DNA from: Hymenolepis diminuta
Lineage: Eukaryota; Platyhelminthes; Cestoda; Cyclophyllidea; Hymenolepididae
Reading direction: 5' to 3'
Assembly: GCA_900708905.1 (NCBI GenBank)
Contig: CAADRB010000009.1
Coordinates: forward strand, 1,138,884-1,202,883
Length of the DNA: 64,000 nucleotides
Shown here piece after piece: positions 12,201 through 23,790 of the stretch. How positions within the stretch are numbered: position 1 is the first letter of the stretch; each line of letters opens with the position of its first letter. The position numbers and the translations under genes are program-made. The notes beneath the pieces are model-generated. The model did no database searches. It was not told the origin of the DNA and saw only the letters and a program-made list of their open reading frames with translations.

Positions 12201-13091
12201 ATGAGCGCAGAAGTTTACTTAGCCCTGCCCACGTTTTGATACCGTTCAAATTAAGCAAGAAACAGATTTAGAAAAATCGATTTGCTTGGGTTCTCCGCAT
12301 TTATCATCCACCAGTGCCGATTGATTATGACGGCAAACGAGCACGGGATTAGGTCGAATGTGGTTGCACTGACCAAGATATTTTAGAGTACGGCAGACTT
12401 ATAGACAAGTCGCGCTGGACCAACTTTAGATATGGAAGATTCCATAGAGTGTATAAGATTCGTTAATTTTACCCTATCCCTAACTGATGAGTGCATTTTT
12501 ATTTCGTCATTGGCCGCCCTGACAGGAGTTTTGGTAGAGAGCCCCACAGGAGGTACGACAGTAGATAGAGGATTATTTTAGGTAGAAGTATGAAAGACAG
12601 TGGCAGTAGGAGTGGTAGAAACACCACGATAAAATTTTTAGCTTCAATTTTTGGAGGAAGAACCCTTGTTTTTGAATGCAAGCTCTCAGACATTTTATGA
12701 AGTATTGAACAACGTACTGCTTCTTGAGAAACCGAAGACTTTTTTGTTATCGGGAGTGTAAAATCGTCAGAGACGATAAATAAGCTATGTGACTTGTCGA
12801 AAAGCCAGAAACATGTAGAGTAGGTTTTACTCAAAATGCTGCAAGACAGCAATCGTACAGTCTAGTACATTTTAACAAATGCACAAATTTTAGGAACAAC
12901 TGACAATTAAATGCTGAATTAATTTTTCTTAGATCTGAATTATTCTTTTGTCCAACGGTATCACATCAAATTTTCCATTAAATTGAATCACTCTGAATTT
13001 GTAATTAATTCCATATAATCTCGTTTCAGAAAGAATAATCTCCAGTTGAAAGATTAAACGTTTTCACTTTGATTTCATTCGTCTCGTCCCG
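9291..13091. other. Non-coding block with low-complexity patches
   Basis: It contains a run of about ten G at 10128-10138 and a segment at 10470-10680 open on both strands because it is purine-rich on one strand. The minus frame at 11506-11763 overlaps open frames in the other registers. The 117-codon minus frame at 12499-12852 is near the length expected by chance once or twice in the window and has no motif. A small GATA-site hairpin is listed separately. Confidence 0.4.
12096..12122. promoter_or_regulatory. Cluster of GATA motifs in a hairpin
   Basis: Two overlapping AGATAAG/GGATAAG motifs are followed within a few bases by the inverse CTTATCT. The arms AGATAAGA (12101-12108) and TCTTATCT (12113-12120) are perfect inverted repeats with a 4-base loop. 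Three WGATAR sites in under 30 bp would suit a GATA factor, but single GATA motifs are frequent in AT-rich DNA, so function is only a guess. Confidence 0.3.
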
Positions 13092-13243
13092 CTAGACATG
13101 CTCTCGTACGAAGACGGTTCTCGCGACTGCCCCTGTTGAAGAACCACTACTGCTTTCTCTGGTCCCATGATCAGTCTCCCTCCTTAGGCTTTTTCTGGCA
13201 AATTTTTGGCCAATGACTGCTCTATTTTGTTCAGAAGCAAGTT
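13092..13243 (-). CDS. Candidate 3'-terminal coding exon, unknown product
   Basis: On the minus strand an AG at 13244-13245 opens a frame of 50 codons ending in TAG (13092-13094). The segment is clearly more G+C-rich than its surroundings and is rich in Arg and Ser (pieces: ASEQNRAVIGQKFARKSLRR, SSSGSSTGAVA, ending FVREHV). This looks like a basic, Ser-rich hydrophilic C-terminal tail. Against it, the tract before the AG is not strongly pyrimidine-rich, and no matching upstream exon was found. I do not recognise the family. Confidence 0.3.
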
Positions 13244-14929
13244 CTAATTACCACGTTCCTATAAATAATTAATCATTAGATATTTGGTGTCATATCTGAT
13301 AAGGAAAGTTATAATTAGTACGAAAAACCTAAACTGTGAAAAATGGTATATCAAAAAACTACAACTATGTAATATCCTGAATTTCAAATTTCATGATTTA
13401 ACTATCAAGTCCATGTGTGAGATTAGGTTCACAACATTCAAGGTTTGATAACGAGGTGATTTAATTTCGTGGTTTGCTATGACATCCCGCTTTTTGTTAT
13501 CCGCTTACGACCAAAGGACGAAGTCGAGACAAGCAAAATTACGATAAATATATCGACACCAACATTAGGAATTATTCAGTTGATTTATATAATCACGTTT
13601 TTACGTTTCTTACACTAAATATGAATGATGAAATACAAATCAATTTCAAATTCCACTACATTCATCCTCCAATATTGCCCTTTTGTGCATTTTATGTCGA
13701 ATAGAATATGCTTTACGAAGAATTAACAAATCGCACACTGTATTCAGATGCCTTTCACTTCTGTCTTAAGGCTGAATGTTACCTGGATTAATAATGATAA
13801 TCAGATCTATAAAGAATTGATTAGCAGAGTAGAAAATACTCTATTGGCACTTAAATTTCTCTCCTGAGGGGCATGTTCTCATAATTTAATTTGTACGAAT
13901 TGTCTGTTGACAAGAAGGCTACTCAATGACTTTACTTGGATAGTTTAACATTAAACTTTCAATTTAATATTTCTTGAATATTTCGGCTTCGAAATCTACG
14001 AATTCGCAGGGGATGTCAGTAAAATATTTTAAGATTGGGGTATTTAAAACACTCTGGTTGGATGGAGTTCAGCACCGTAAACCCATTTGTGATAATTACA
14101 CTAGATATCGCTGTTTAAGACCAAAGGCATGCATCTATTGCTGATTTTCTAAACCGTCACTTTATAAACTATTTTGAATAGGTTTGAATGAAGTAGAAAG
14201 CTTTCGTCCAGGATCACCCCATAATAAAAGGTCGGGTGATGTTACCACTTTCATGTTTTGATATACTGAGCCGTTAACCCTCAGCATTTTTTTAAAAGAT
14301 TGCTACAATTAGAACATCAAGAAAGTGGGAGATTATATCGGACTCAGAAAAGGGTACCAAATATGACAAATAGAAAAGAAATTATGTTCTTTTACCTCAA
14401 AAAGAAACTTTATAATCCCTCACATAGATTTAAATGTTTCTAAATTGGTGAAATACACTAAGTTTTAATACAAAAAATGTAGATTCTCCAGCTCTTCTTA
14501 CCTATCTCATTATAACTATTAATAAATAATTGTATTTTGTTTCAACGGCACTACCTCGCATGTTTCAAATCACCGTCCCTTCTTAAATCAGTAACGTTGC
14601 TCCTGATGGGCAACAAATAACGTTTTTAAATAAAAGTGTAAAGCAGTCAGTAAGGATGCAAGAATAAAGCTAAACCATTATTTAATAACATAGCAATATA
14701 CAAACCGTCTATTTCGAGGAAACAAATCGATTGTAAACTAATTATTTGATCGCCTCAAGTTTTCCAGATTTCCCCCTGTTTCTCTTGAAGGTAATAAACT
14801 CACAAACAAGCAACAAATATTTATTAAGTTTGTCTATTTCTGAAATTTTAATCGGATTAATTAAATTCAATTTCGGTGAGTAAAATTGACTTGATCGTTC
14901 TTATGTATATATATATTTACCCAACTGAA
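13244..14929. other. Non-coding, no feature seen
   Basis: AT-rich sequence with no repeat or exon candidate that I could support. Confidence 0.45.
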
Positions 14930-15242
14930 AATTTCAGCCCTGATTAAATCACCACTACTCTTAAATAACCAAATGGAGGTAAAGGCAAGAGCGTTTGCGC
15001 GTAAGCATATTTTAAACGCCATGACGGCTGCGGCTAGAACAAATATGACGTTAGGGTATGAGGCAGCACTGCAGCGGTGGCGGCAGTGGAGAAATTGATT
15101 TAGTGTCTGTGTGAGACAACGAAAAGTAAATGGGGCAATTACATGAAGAAGGAAGTGTACGGCTATTGGGTAGTAGACAGCGGTAACGCCCTTGGACTCA
15201 ACTACTACTACTACTACCACGCCTAAGCACAAAGCATCCACC
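14930..15242. other. G+C-richer island with (TAC)n run
   Basis: This 300-bp patch is richer in G+C and CpG than its surroundings and ends in a CTACTACTACTACTACC run (about 15199-15215). The minus strand is open for 124 codons (14867-15241), starting at GTG, with the triplet run read as poly-Val; the first ATG lies further in. The length is within chance expectation and there is no domain. It could be a first exon or promoter of an unseen gene. Confidence 0.3.
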
Positions 15243-18200
15243 TTGCTCTCAATTAACGCACAAGCTTACTCAGTAAATTTAAGCCAATTTAAGGAGTCTA
15301 GTTAGATAAGCAAGATCTATGATCATGGTCCTTAAGCATAGTATTAACCATATTAAACAGTGAGCATTGGTCACGTTAATTGATTAATACTGAAAAACAT
15401 TTGCCTTATGCCGTATGATTTAATAAAACAACATTATCTCATTCCATGGGAATGTTCTGGATCTTAAAATAAAATATACTGATTAATTTAATTAAAGGAG
15501 AAATTGGTGACAACAATAACATCAGTGAATTGTAATCGGAAATATGCTGGAGGAAAAATTGATAGAAATATCACTTTTCTAAAAACTTATGAATTTGCAT
15601 TATTCGAATTAAAACAAATTTTCAGTGGAGTGTTGACCCTCAAGGCAACTATAATTATTGCCGTCTTATGAGTATTCGAGTGATAATGTATTAATTTCTT
15701 TAAAAAAATTTTTGATTTTGAATTTTAATATCAAATTGAAAATCACCGATTCATAAACCTCAATGACACAAAATTTGAATAAACAAATATAATTTACTAT
15801 TATTCCCGCTTCAAGTTTTCATTCATTCTTGTAGTTAAAGCCTTCACTATGTGAAGGGTCTCCAATAAAGTTAATTTCTGAGGAAAATTTGAAGAAATTC
15901 AATATAAACAACAAACTTGTTCGGCTATCTCCCTTTCATAAATCACATCATGTGATTCTGTTTCAAAAAGGAAATGAAACAGAATCTTGATTGAACGTGA
16001 ATGCCAAAGAACGGAGACTATATATCACCGTATAAAATCTTTTTATAACACTCTTGTGTGATCCATTTATCATCGTCAGAGCTTATATATCGAATATTTT
16101 ACAACTATCCAATGGAAATGTATTTTGCCAGTTGATCGATTGTATTCGAGTTTGCAATGGCAAAGATCCAAAGGTTTTCTATTCGTAATTTATTTTGCTA
16201 AAAAGTGGATGACACGGAACGTCCAAAAACTTTCCCTATTAATTGTAGTCGATGAAGATAGATCATTCTTCAGCGAATCAAAAAACCGATTTAAATAGAC
16301 ATAGGCGAAAATATGGCTTCTAAGATAATCATTTAGCTCAAAGAGTTATCACGAACAAGTTGAGATTTGTTTATGAGTATCTGCTTAAAACATGCAATGT
16401 ACTTTTCGGCTAGTTCAACATACTCAGAAATATGCTATTTCACCTGAATTTTTATGTATTGTTCTAGCAAATGTATTTTAAAATGAGAAAATATAAAAAA
16501 TGCAAATAAAACGGGCGTTTAGTTTTTCTTTGATATGTTAAGTTCGTTTTTATGTTTTATGTTATGTTTTTAAATGAATAAGTGTTTATTTAAAATTTTA
16601 AAATTGACCAATAACTGAACAAATTTAACAGAGATCCATCTATACGGACCTTAAAATAATAACAAAAGGAGTTTATTTTTGACATGATAAACTCTAGAAC
16701 CTTGATAAACAAATTAGTAAACCTTATATCCACGTCATTGAACATCCACCGTTTGTCATCATTTAAAACTAGATCTGTCTTATTTACGTTAAGTAGTCTA
16801 CCGACATTTTTCAAACACATATTTTGAGGTCTTAGTAATTAAGTTAGGTCAGGGACCACCGAGTTAAGCTGATCGCCAGTAAAACAAGTATTACTAAGAG
16901 AACAAAAGGTTTGTTATAAAAATCATAGGCGCAAAATGGCATATTCGAGCCAGTATGAAATCGTTTTTTGGTAGAGAAGAACTGTATTATTATTCTTCCC
17001 TATAATAACCATAAGACGTTCAAACATCGGTAGTTTAGGAGAAACTGGTTAATGCGAAATCACGATAAAGTCCAAACTAAAACGAGCTAGTGATGACAAA
17101 ATCATCCGAAACAAAAGTTAGTTAAGTGAATGTAACCGGATAGAGCTACGTGACTTTCAATCTTTTTATGAAGAAATAAATATTTTCGAATTAAAATATT
17201 TACATATCAGTATAATTAATAAATCACTAGATATAATTATTTCGAATAGACATAATGACCTCTTCAAGAGAAGCATTTGGAACACCTGACTTTGGTAAAG
17301 AGAAGGCATACTCTGCTGAAAATCCTCTCGTTGACCAGTATAGTTAGTTCCACGTCAATAGGCCTGCGCCGATGGGCAGTGAGCCTGCGACCTTTTCTTG
17401 TCCTGATATTTCCCTCTCAATTTCATATTTCATGTTTAATCGCCCATTAGGTCTTATGATTAAGAGGGTTTTAAAAAATTAACGCCCCATTTCTCTAAGA
17501 ATCCTCAGAAATTGATGAGAAATAACCGACAATGGAGAAATGACTATGATTAAACTTTACATTCCAAATGCCCTCATCTCTAAAGTTGAAACTTGAAATC
17601 TAAATATCTGTTCGTCAGGTTCGCATACCATACATTGATCTTATTACTAAATAAACTGCTATTTCTATATGATATATATGCCTGTGCTATACCTAAATTA
17701 AAACTTTGTGAAATTTTCCCGAAATATTAAGTAAGCTACTGATTAATTTAATATTAAATCCATCTCCATTTACCGGAAATACCTGTGCCGTTGTATCTTT
17801 TGTAAAATAAATCATACGTTTCCGGTTGGCCTCTCTAATTTTGTTGAGCCTTTGAAATAATTTTATTTTTTAATTTTGAAATACGTGACTGTGGTAAAAT
17901 GAAAGCCAGTTAAAATCTAATTTAATCGCAGTTTTGTTGCCTGCATTACCACAGTTGACCTTCAGGTAGTTGACCTTAAGTTCTGATAACGCAATATTCG
18001 GAAAAGTGAGAATTTGGTTAGCATGCACTAAACAGAAAGTTACAGACAAAATAAATTGCTATGCTAAATTAATCTTTTCCATGGGGCAATGTACATGAGC
18101 TTTTTGATATAAAAGAAAGATGATGCTTAAAAATGGTAGGATGAAGGAGAGTGAATGAAAGCAATTGAAGAGGATAACTATTTCACTTTTATTCACTTTT

Positions 18201-20695
18201 TTGACTTTTAGTGAGAAAAAAATAATAGCTTTGTCGTTATTGAATATAGTCATTTGATCAATGGTCTCCTTTATTTCAATCAAGTTTAAATGATAAACTG
18301 AAGCGATAAAGCAGAGGTATAAATGACTTACAATTAGGTATATTAAAATATAAGAACGAAATTGACATTTATCATCCATCGAGAAATAGTTAATTATGTA
18401 AGAAATCAAAAGATTAGTAAAGGTTTCATGAATCTATAGTACATTGTTTGAGGATATTTGTTTTAATAAGAGACAATTAATAGTGTTTTGGTTTTGTACT
18501 CATAACGATCAGCCTTTCCGAATACAGACATGATACCTGAGGGTAGAAAATCTACTTCCAATGTATTGAAAGATTTGTAAATCACAAAAAAAATTGTATC
18601 AAGATTACCACTGGATTCAATATTAATATAAATTTCAAATTCTGCTAGAAAAATATACGCAACCGGGGCATAAAAAGCCCTGTCTTCAGTACAGGAATGC
18701 GTGTCCTTAATTTGACATCAGATATAGGTCAAGAGATCGATTCTAGTACTTGCATTTGAAAAGAAGCGAATTTAAATGATAAATCATATTTTTAAACGAG
18801 GGTCAGAGATTCAAGTTGCCCAATTTCTCACATTTATATTTCATCGTTCTTAAAATCAAACTGGTACATTTTCATATAATTTCACAATCATAATTATACC
18901 CATGCAATTCCTAAAATTCTCCTTAGTAGGCCATCAGTAGACTTTCATTGTTTTTGTGGGAATAAGTTCATCAGTACCTTCCGATTTTATTTCATTTAAG
19001 AATCATTACTTGTGATCGATGTTAAATAAGCATTTTATCTAAGTTAAACATTAAATCTTTCCTTTCAGCAATTTCTCGGCATCCAATCCGTTCATTACCT
19101 CCTTATTAGTGACATTTTATTCTCTCACGTGATGAACTTAACATTTATTTTTATATATAATAAATAGCTATTTACCCATTCACGAAAATGTATTTGAAAT
19201 AGTAACAACGATTTCATGATTAAATCCTAGCTTACTAAATCAAAGCTTAACAAGATGAGTCAAAATGAAATGAAACTACCTGTGTAGAAAAGAGGGCTTT
19301 GATGTTAAGACGCGTTTTATTTATTGTGAAGCGCAATGTGTCTGTAAAGAAACTTAACGAAATCTCTTGGGTTTCGATACTTATATGTCCTCGTTCGCAA
19401 ACCAATGATCAAAGCACAACACATTCGAGGAACATAATACTAATTAAAATAGCGTGAGAAACGAGGTCTGCTTGTTTTTTAAGTTAGCCCATATCTTGGA
19501 TGGTTTAGATCTCCAGAATCGACCTTTGCGTCTTTTAGCGAATAATGAAAAGCTATAGTACCATGAGACACAGCTCATTACGACCAGAATAGCAAATCCT
19601 TAAACGAGGGGCAGATTACGGGAAGATGATGACTTTGATAAGTGTTTTAAATTAAGAGAAATCAAATTATTTGCATTAGAACACTTATTTAAAACAAACA
19701 ATTTTGAAAAAATGCAGCGGTAGCAAACTCGAGAGTAAGAAAGATTAATTAATCTTGCGTGAAAATATACGAATAATATAGATGCAATGCTACATAGTTA
19801 TGAAATAATTAGGGAAAATCGATATTCAACCGAGATACGTCATTTCCAATACGCTGCAGTCAATACAATCTCAAACGCATTATTTCAGTCGATTTTCATA
19901 CAGGATGAGGTGAGTATTAATGTTTCAGCTGAAGCGTCCTAGGCACCCAATTTCTGGATATCTCGCTCGTCATCAAAATCGACCTTGATATGCAGTCCGT
20001 TTAGACTCTTACTCATTTTCCGTGTGTGTCCTTGAAATAGGATGTTTTCTCATCAGCATTTCAAATTTATAAACACGCAGTGACATCTAGTAATGCATAC
20101 TGTCCATACTAATAGAAAATACATATATTGTATGTGTTAAAGGCGCACTATTCATTGTTTGATGTTGAAGTCGTTCAACTGATTTATAAAATACTTGCAT
20201 TGATGAAGATCTTTTCTCGAAATCGAGTAGCAGATATGTCATTTTTGCAATGCACCCTTTAGATCAAAGTTCTAAATGCACAAAGCGTTTTCAAGTAGTC
20301 TGGGGTTTTAGAGATATAAAGGCGCACCAGTGACTACCTGTGGTCAAACAAAATCGTTAAATTTCAAGGCAATAATATTAAAACTTTATTATTTTATTTT
20401 ATAATAAATACCTCTCCATGTTCTACTTATGTCCTTCTTACTATTTCTAAGTAATCAGTTTATGAAGTGAATTGATTCAATTTCAAAATTCTTATCCTCC
20501 AATTGTCTTAGAAATCTTAGGTCAAATAATCTCATTGGCCGAATAAATATTCGTACAGAGAATAAGTCTTATGATGAATAGTATAAACTAGTGGTGGAAA
20601 GGGAGACAGATAGCTTACAATAGTGAATTGATATCGAAAGTCTATGAAACAATTTACTGATTCCTTAATGGCAAATCCGAAAACATTAATTCCGA
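15243..20695. other. Long non-coding block
   Basis: I see no gene. Frames at 16590-16820 and 18059-18409 (minus) are AT-rich, full of Ile/Leu/Phe/Tyr, and look like chance frames. An overlapping pair of perfect inverted repeats at 15941-15986 is the only notable structure and is listed separately. Confidence 0.4.
15941..15986. repeat. Two overlapping perfect inverted repeats
   Basis: The 17-bp odd palindrome AATCACATCATGTGATT (15941-15957) shares its last four bases with an 11-bp perfect stem: GATTCTGTTTC (15954-15964) pairs with GAAACAGAATC (15976-15986) across an 11-base purine-rich loop. The two hairpins compete for the GATT they share. Confidence 0.7.
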
Positions 20696-20699
20696 ATTT

Positions 20700-20890
20700 G
20701 CCGACTCAGGAAAACCATACATACGCGACACTATAGCGGACAACTTAAAGATCAGAAGGTTCTGCTGTGCCTTGGATTATCGAGAGCTATCAAACCATAG
20801 TATTTTCTGCACGCCTATTTATGAAGCATAATCGACGGAAAGTATGTGCTAAATTTTTCTGTTGGTCTTAGAATGACCCATACAAAATGT
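20700..20890 (+). pseudogene. Ty3/gypsy-type reverse transcriptase fragment
   Basis: The plus strand reads KIRRFCCALDYRELSNHSIF and then TPIYEA before a stop. This resembles the conserved gypsy stretch around RFCVDYRxLN...YPLPRID. After a frame change AKFFCWS and NDPYKM follow, resembling the next block (AKYFSKLDLNDxY). Order and spacing fit a short, frameshifted remnant of the fingers/palm region. No LTRs were found around it. Confidence 0.45.
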
Positions 20891-22408
20891 CCCCCTCCCC
20901 TCGGATAACCAATTATAATCCTAACATAAAATAAACAAGGAAAGGGAAGCTTTCCGTTTGTTTATTTCAAGTGAAAATTGAAAGTGAAAGATTGTGGGCT
21001 GTAAATATTTCAGCAGTTTTACTAACGCTTCTTTGTGTACTTTGCCAAAATAAATTTATCTGCTATCTATGAAAATAGCTTCTTATTACTAATGTTACTA
21101 TCTTCAAAAGCATATAAGATGGATTGCATCGCAGGCAGGAACAGTTTAGCACCTATGTAAAGAAGTATTCCGGATTTAATAAAAATTTACTATATTACCT
21201 CTAATAGCATCAAGTTTATTACAATTCCAGATTGTCCTGCATTAAGTTTCAAAATAACGGGTCGCGAATTTCTATGCGCAATTCTGGTTACTCTTGATAA
21301 AAATACTGAAATCTGTAACCTGAAAATAAAGCCGAAGACGTTTTATTTAGTATACTCCAAAATGATATCCTAGACGAAGTCTCATATATATTTTAATAAA
21401 GCATGTTTGTTTCATAATTTCAAATTAATGATCGAGAGTTTGTTTAAGATCATTCATTTAACGATCACAATTGTCCACAAATTTTACTTCGACGTAAATA
21501 TGAAATGATATTCCCAGCAAAAGGAAAACACGATACTTAGCATACATAATGAAGCCTAACTTCAGTCAAAATTTGTTTTAGTCAAGATTTATCCGAATTA
21601 TCTGATGCTCAAATATAGAGGTCTATCATTAACGTTTTTAATTAAAAGTTAAAGAGCATTCAATTTTTAAATAGGAATAAAGACATTTCCTAAGGAGAAA
21701 TTTATATGTGAGATACTTTTTAAAAAATCCTCTCTGATGGATCGCAAAAATAAGTGAACAAATTTCTTATTTTAGATTATTATTTATTGATTTGTCCGAG
21801 TTTCTAATATAAACTTCATCAAAATGTATAAAATTTTTTCTCGAGAAAAGTTTTGAACCCCGTTAACTGGTGAATTATTTTATCAAATTGGCCCATATAG
21901 TGGATAGAAGAATGTTCTAAATCTATCCAATTAAAAATAATGAACGTTAAAACTGAAATAAATTTATATAAATACACTATGAGAAGTCATGATAGGTCTT
22001 ACCATGTCGATAGTATCTCCAATATTAAAAGAACTTAATGAATGAACGTATTGCATGTTGCCTGACAGCTAAAATAACTATACAATAATTCAATCTAAAC
22101 TAAATAACATTTATCTAGGTACTGGATATTAAATCCTCTGAGCTGTGCAGAAAAGGGTAAGGACAAAGTAAACTGTATGTGTTAGACGTAGAAAAAATAA
22201 CTACTGATATAATATTCTTAGATAAAATTACATGCCACGGTATTTTGAAACTGGCTAGACAAGCAATTTATTTGTGAGAAAAAGCGACACATAAGAGATC
22301 AGCCATAATTCTTCTCTTTATTACAAATTGAATTGATGGCAGTCTAACTTTCCTCTTTGATGTCTGACAGGAAATGACATCTGATTTATCGATCTACCAT
22401 CTACTCAC
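20891..22408. other. Non-coding, no feature seen
   Basis: AT-rich sequence without an exon, repeat or long frame that I could support. Confidence 0.45.
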
Positions 22409-22500
22409 AAGAGACCGCTTCCAATAACACAGATGGATCTCCAGGGTAGAGACCTACAAGGATGAAGAAATCGTTGATCTGCCAATTTGGAGTTTGAGCG
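22409..22500 (-). CDS. Candidate internal exon, unknown product
   Basis: The minus strand has an acceptor GTCTAATTCAG before 22500 and a consensus donor TCTCTT|GTGAGT (intron starting at 22408). Between them 92 nt are open in two frames. In the more protein-like frame (entering in phase 2, leaving in phase 1) it reads NDFFILVGLYPGDPSVLLEA in its middle. No partner exon was identified. It could be a real small exon or a chance arrangement. Confidence 0.3.
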
Positions 22501-23160
22501 CTGAATTAGACACCAGTTGTAGAGTTAGACTTTGAATTGTCAATAGATAAAACCACTAGCCTTTCCTATTAAATCAACTGTTTTAGAAGTCTCTATTTTG
22601 TGATAAGTTTGCGAGAGAAAGTTTTTACGTCTTATATTTTAATAAGTGTTCGAATACGTCATTTCTTAAATTGGACATAATTAAACTAGGCTATTACGTA
22701 CCTTAGACAGCCAAAACACTCTATCGATGGGTTTTTGTTTGCATAATATCCTATTCTTATTGGTAAAGGATAAACTTGGTTTTTTTCTCCAATATTTTTG
22801 TATACCTGCTGTTTATTTATTTATCTGAATAAATTCTCTTCTACTTTCTTTGGGTATAATATATTAAAAATTTTGACAATGTGCAAGTAATTGAGGACCT
22901 TTCATTTTTGCTTTATAACAGCGTATTTTTGTTTTAAGAGTGTACAAACTGTGTGTGAACAACTTTCCTTATTTTCTCTTGCCATATTGAAACTGATCTA
23001 GACCTAACTATTATTTATTATACTACTTTGGTAGATACAAGTGTGAAATTGAACCTTGCAGACCTGTTTAAAAGGCAGAATGCAAGAAAACAATATGGTA
23101 AAAATTATCTGTCTGAGAGACGTCCAGTAATCCTGTGAATTAAACTTCATATAACCCAGG
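22501..23160. other. Non-coding, no feature seen
   Basis: Nothing recognised beyond AT-rich sequence. Confidence 0.45.
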
Positions 23161-23165
23161 ATAAG

Positions 23166-23405
23166 CTGGTGGAGCAGAGGTTAATGTGCTTCTCTGCTAA
23201 GTCAGGGGTCATGGAGTAGATGTCCATCAGTGTACATCCAGTGCGCGGAATGGCCGACTGTACTGGTTAAGTTTGACCAATAAAGGAGATGACAGAATTT
23301 AGGGTTTCTCACTAGCAAGACTCAGTGTAGCTGTCTCCTAACCCAAGGTTAACCCTGAAATACACTTTCCTTAAAAAAGGCTTGGGAATTATTATTATTA
23401 TTTAA
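23166..23405 (+). repeat. tRNA-derived SINE, best copy
   Basis: A tRNA-like head has the box-A region GGTGGAGCAGAGGTTAATG followed by CTTCTCTGCTAAGTCAGGG and a decayed box-B region (GTCATGGAGTAGATGTCC). The body has CATCCAGTGCGCGGAATGGC, then TTTCTCACTAGCAAGACTCA, then GAAATACACTTTCCTTAAAA. It ends in a short tandem tail ATTATTATTATTATTT (about 23387-23402). This head-body-tail plan is that of a pol III SINE. The same parts recur at about 5.6, 7.5, 34.8 (-), 35.2 (-), 43.3, 48.4 and 52.5 kb. Confidence 0.8.
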
Positions 23406-23449
23406 CTCAAGTTAGCTGAAAAACTTCTTTACGGGAACAGCATGACTGT

Positions 23450-23790
23450 AAGAAGAAATTGGTCATGGAATCATTCAATTATTTTGGGCGATAGGGTATA
23501 TGCTTTCATATAATTATTCCAAATTTAAGGTCACTCACCGGAATAAAGAGAAAACGTTTTCCTGGTTATATTCTTCAGAACTAAGGAATATTTCTTCAGG
23601 AAGGATAAGGATGTCAAATTGCAGAGAAGATAAAGTACCGCAGAGCTCCTTCTTCAGTACGCTAGAATGTAAAAACCATGTATCATATTTTCCAGTTCGT
23701 ATCTGTGATACAATCTTTAAATAAATATGCATACTTTATAACCCAATTAATTTCCATTATAAAATCCAGTTAGTGAATCAGATTGTTCAT
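23450..23790 (+). repeat. Dispersed repeat R2, copy 2
   Basis: Similar to 3255-3560 in the same orientation (see copy 1). Open frames on both strands at 23500-23732 fall inside the repeat. They have no known motif and are not kept in copy 1, so they are unlikely to be coding. Confidence 0.6.

Noticed and set aside
12499..12852. 117-codon minus-strand reading frame
   Set aside because: With about two thirds A+T, stops occur roughly every 14 codons, and about two frames of this length are expected by chance in the window. There is no motif, the start is TTG, and composition is background.
14867..15241. 124-codon minus frame as a gene
   Set aside because: It starts at GTG, has a poly-Val run from a triplet repeat, no domain, and a length within chance. 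It is kept only as a G+C-rich island.
23166..23240. Functional tRNA gene
   Set aside because: The head has box A and box B order, but stems do not pair and box B is decayed; the downstream body and TTA tail identify a SINE.
23500..23732. Overlapping plus and minus frames as genes
   Set aside because: They fall inside repeat R2 and are not preserved in the other copy.
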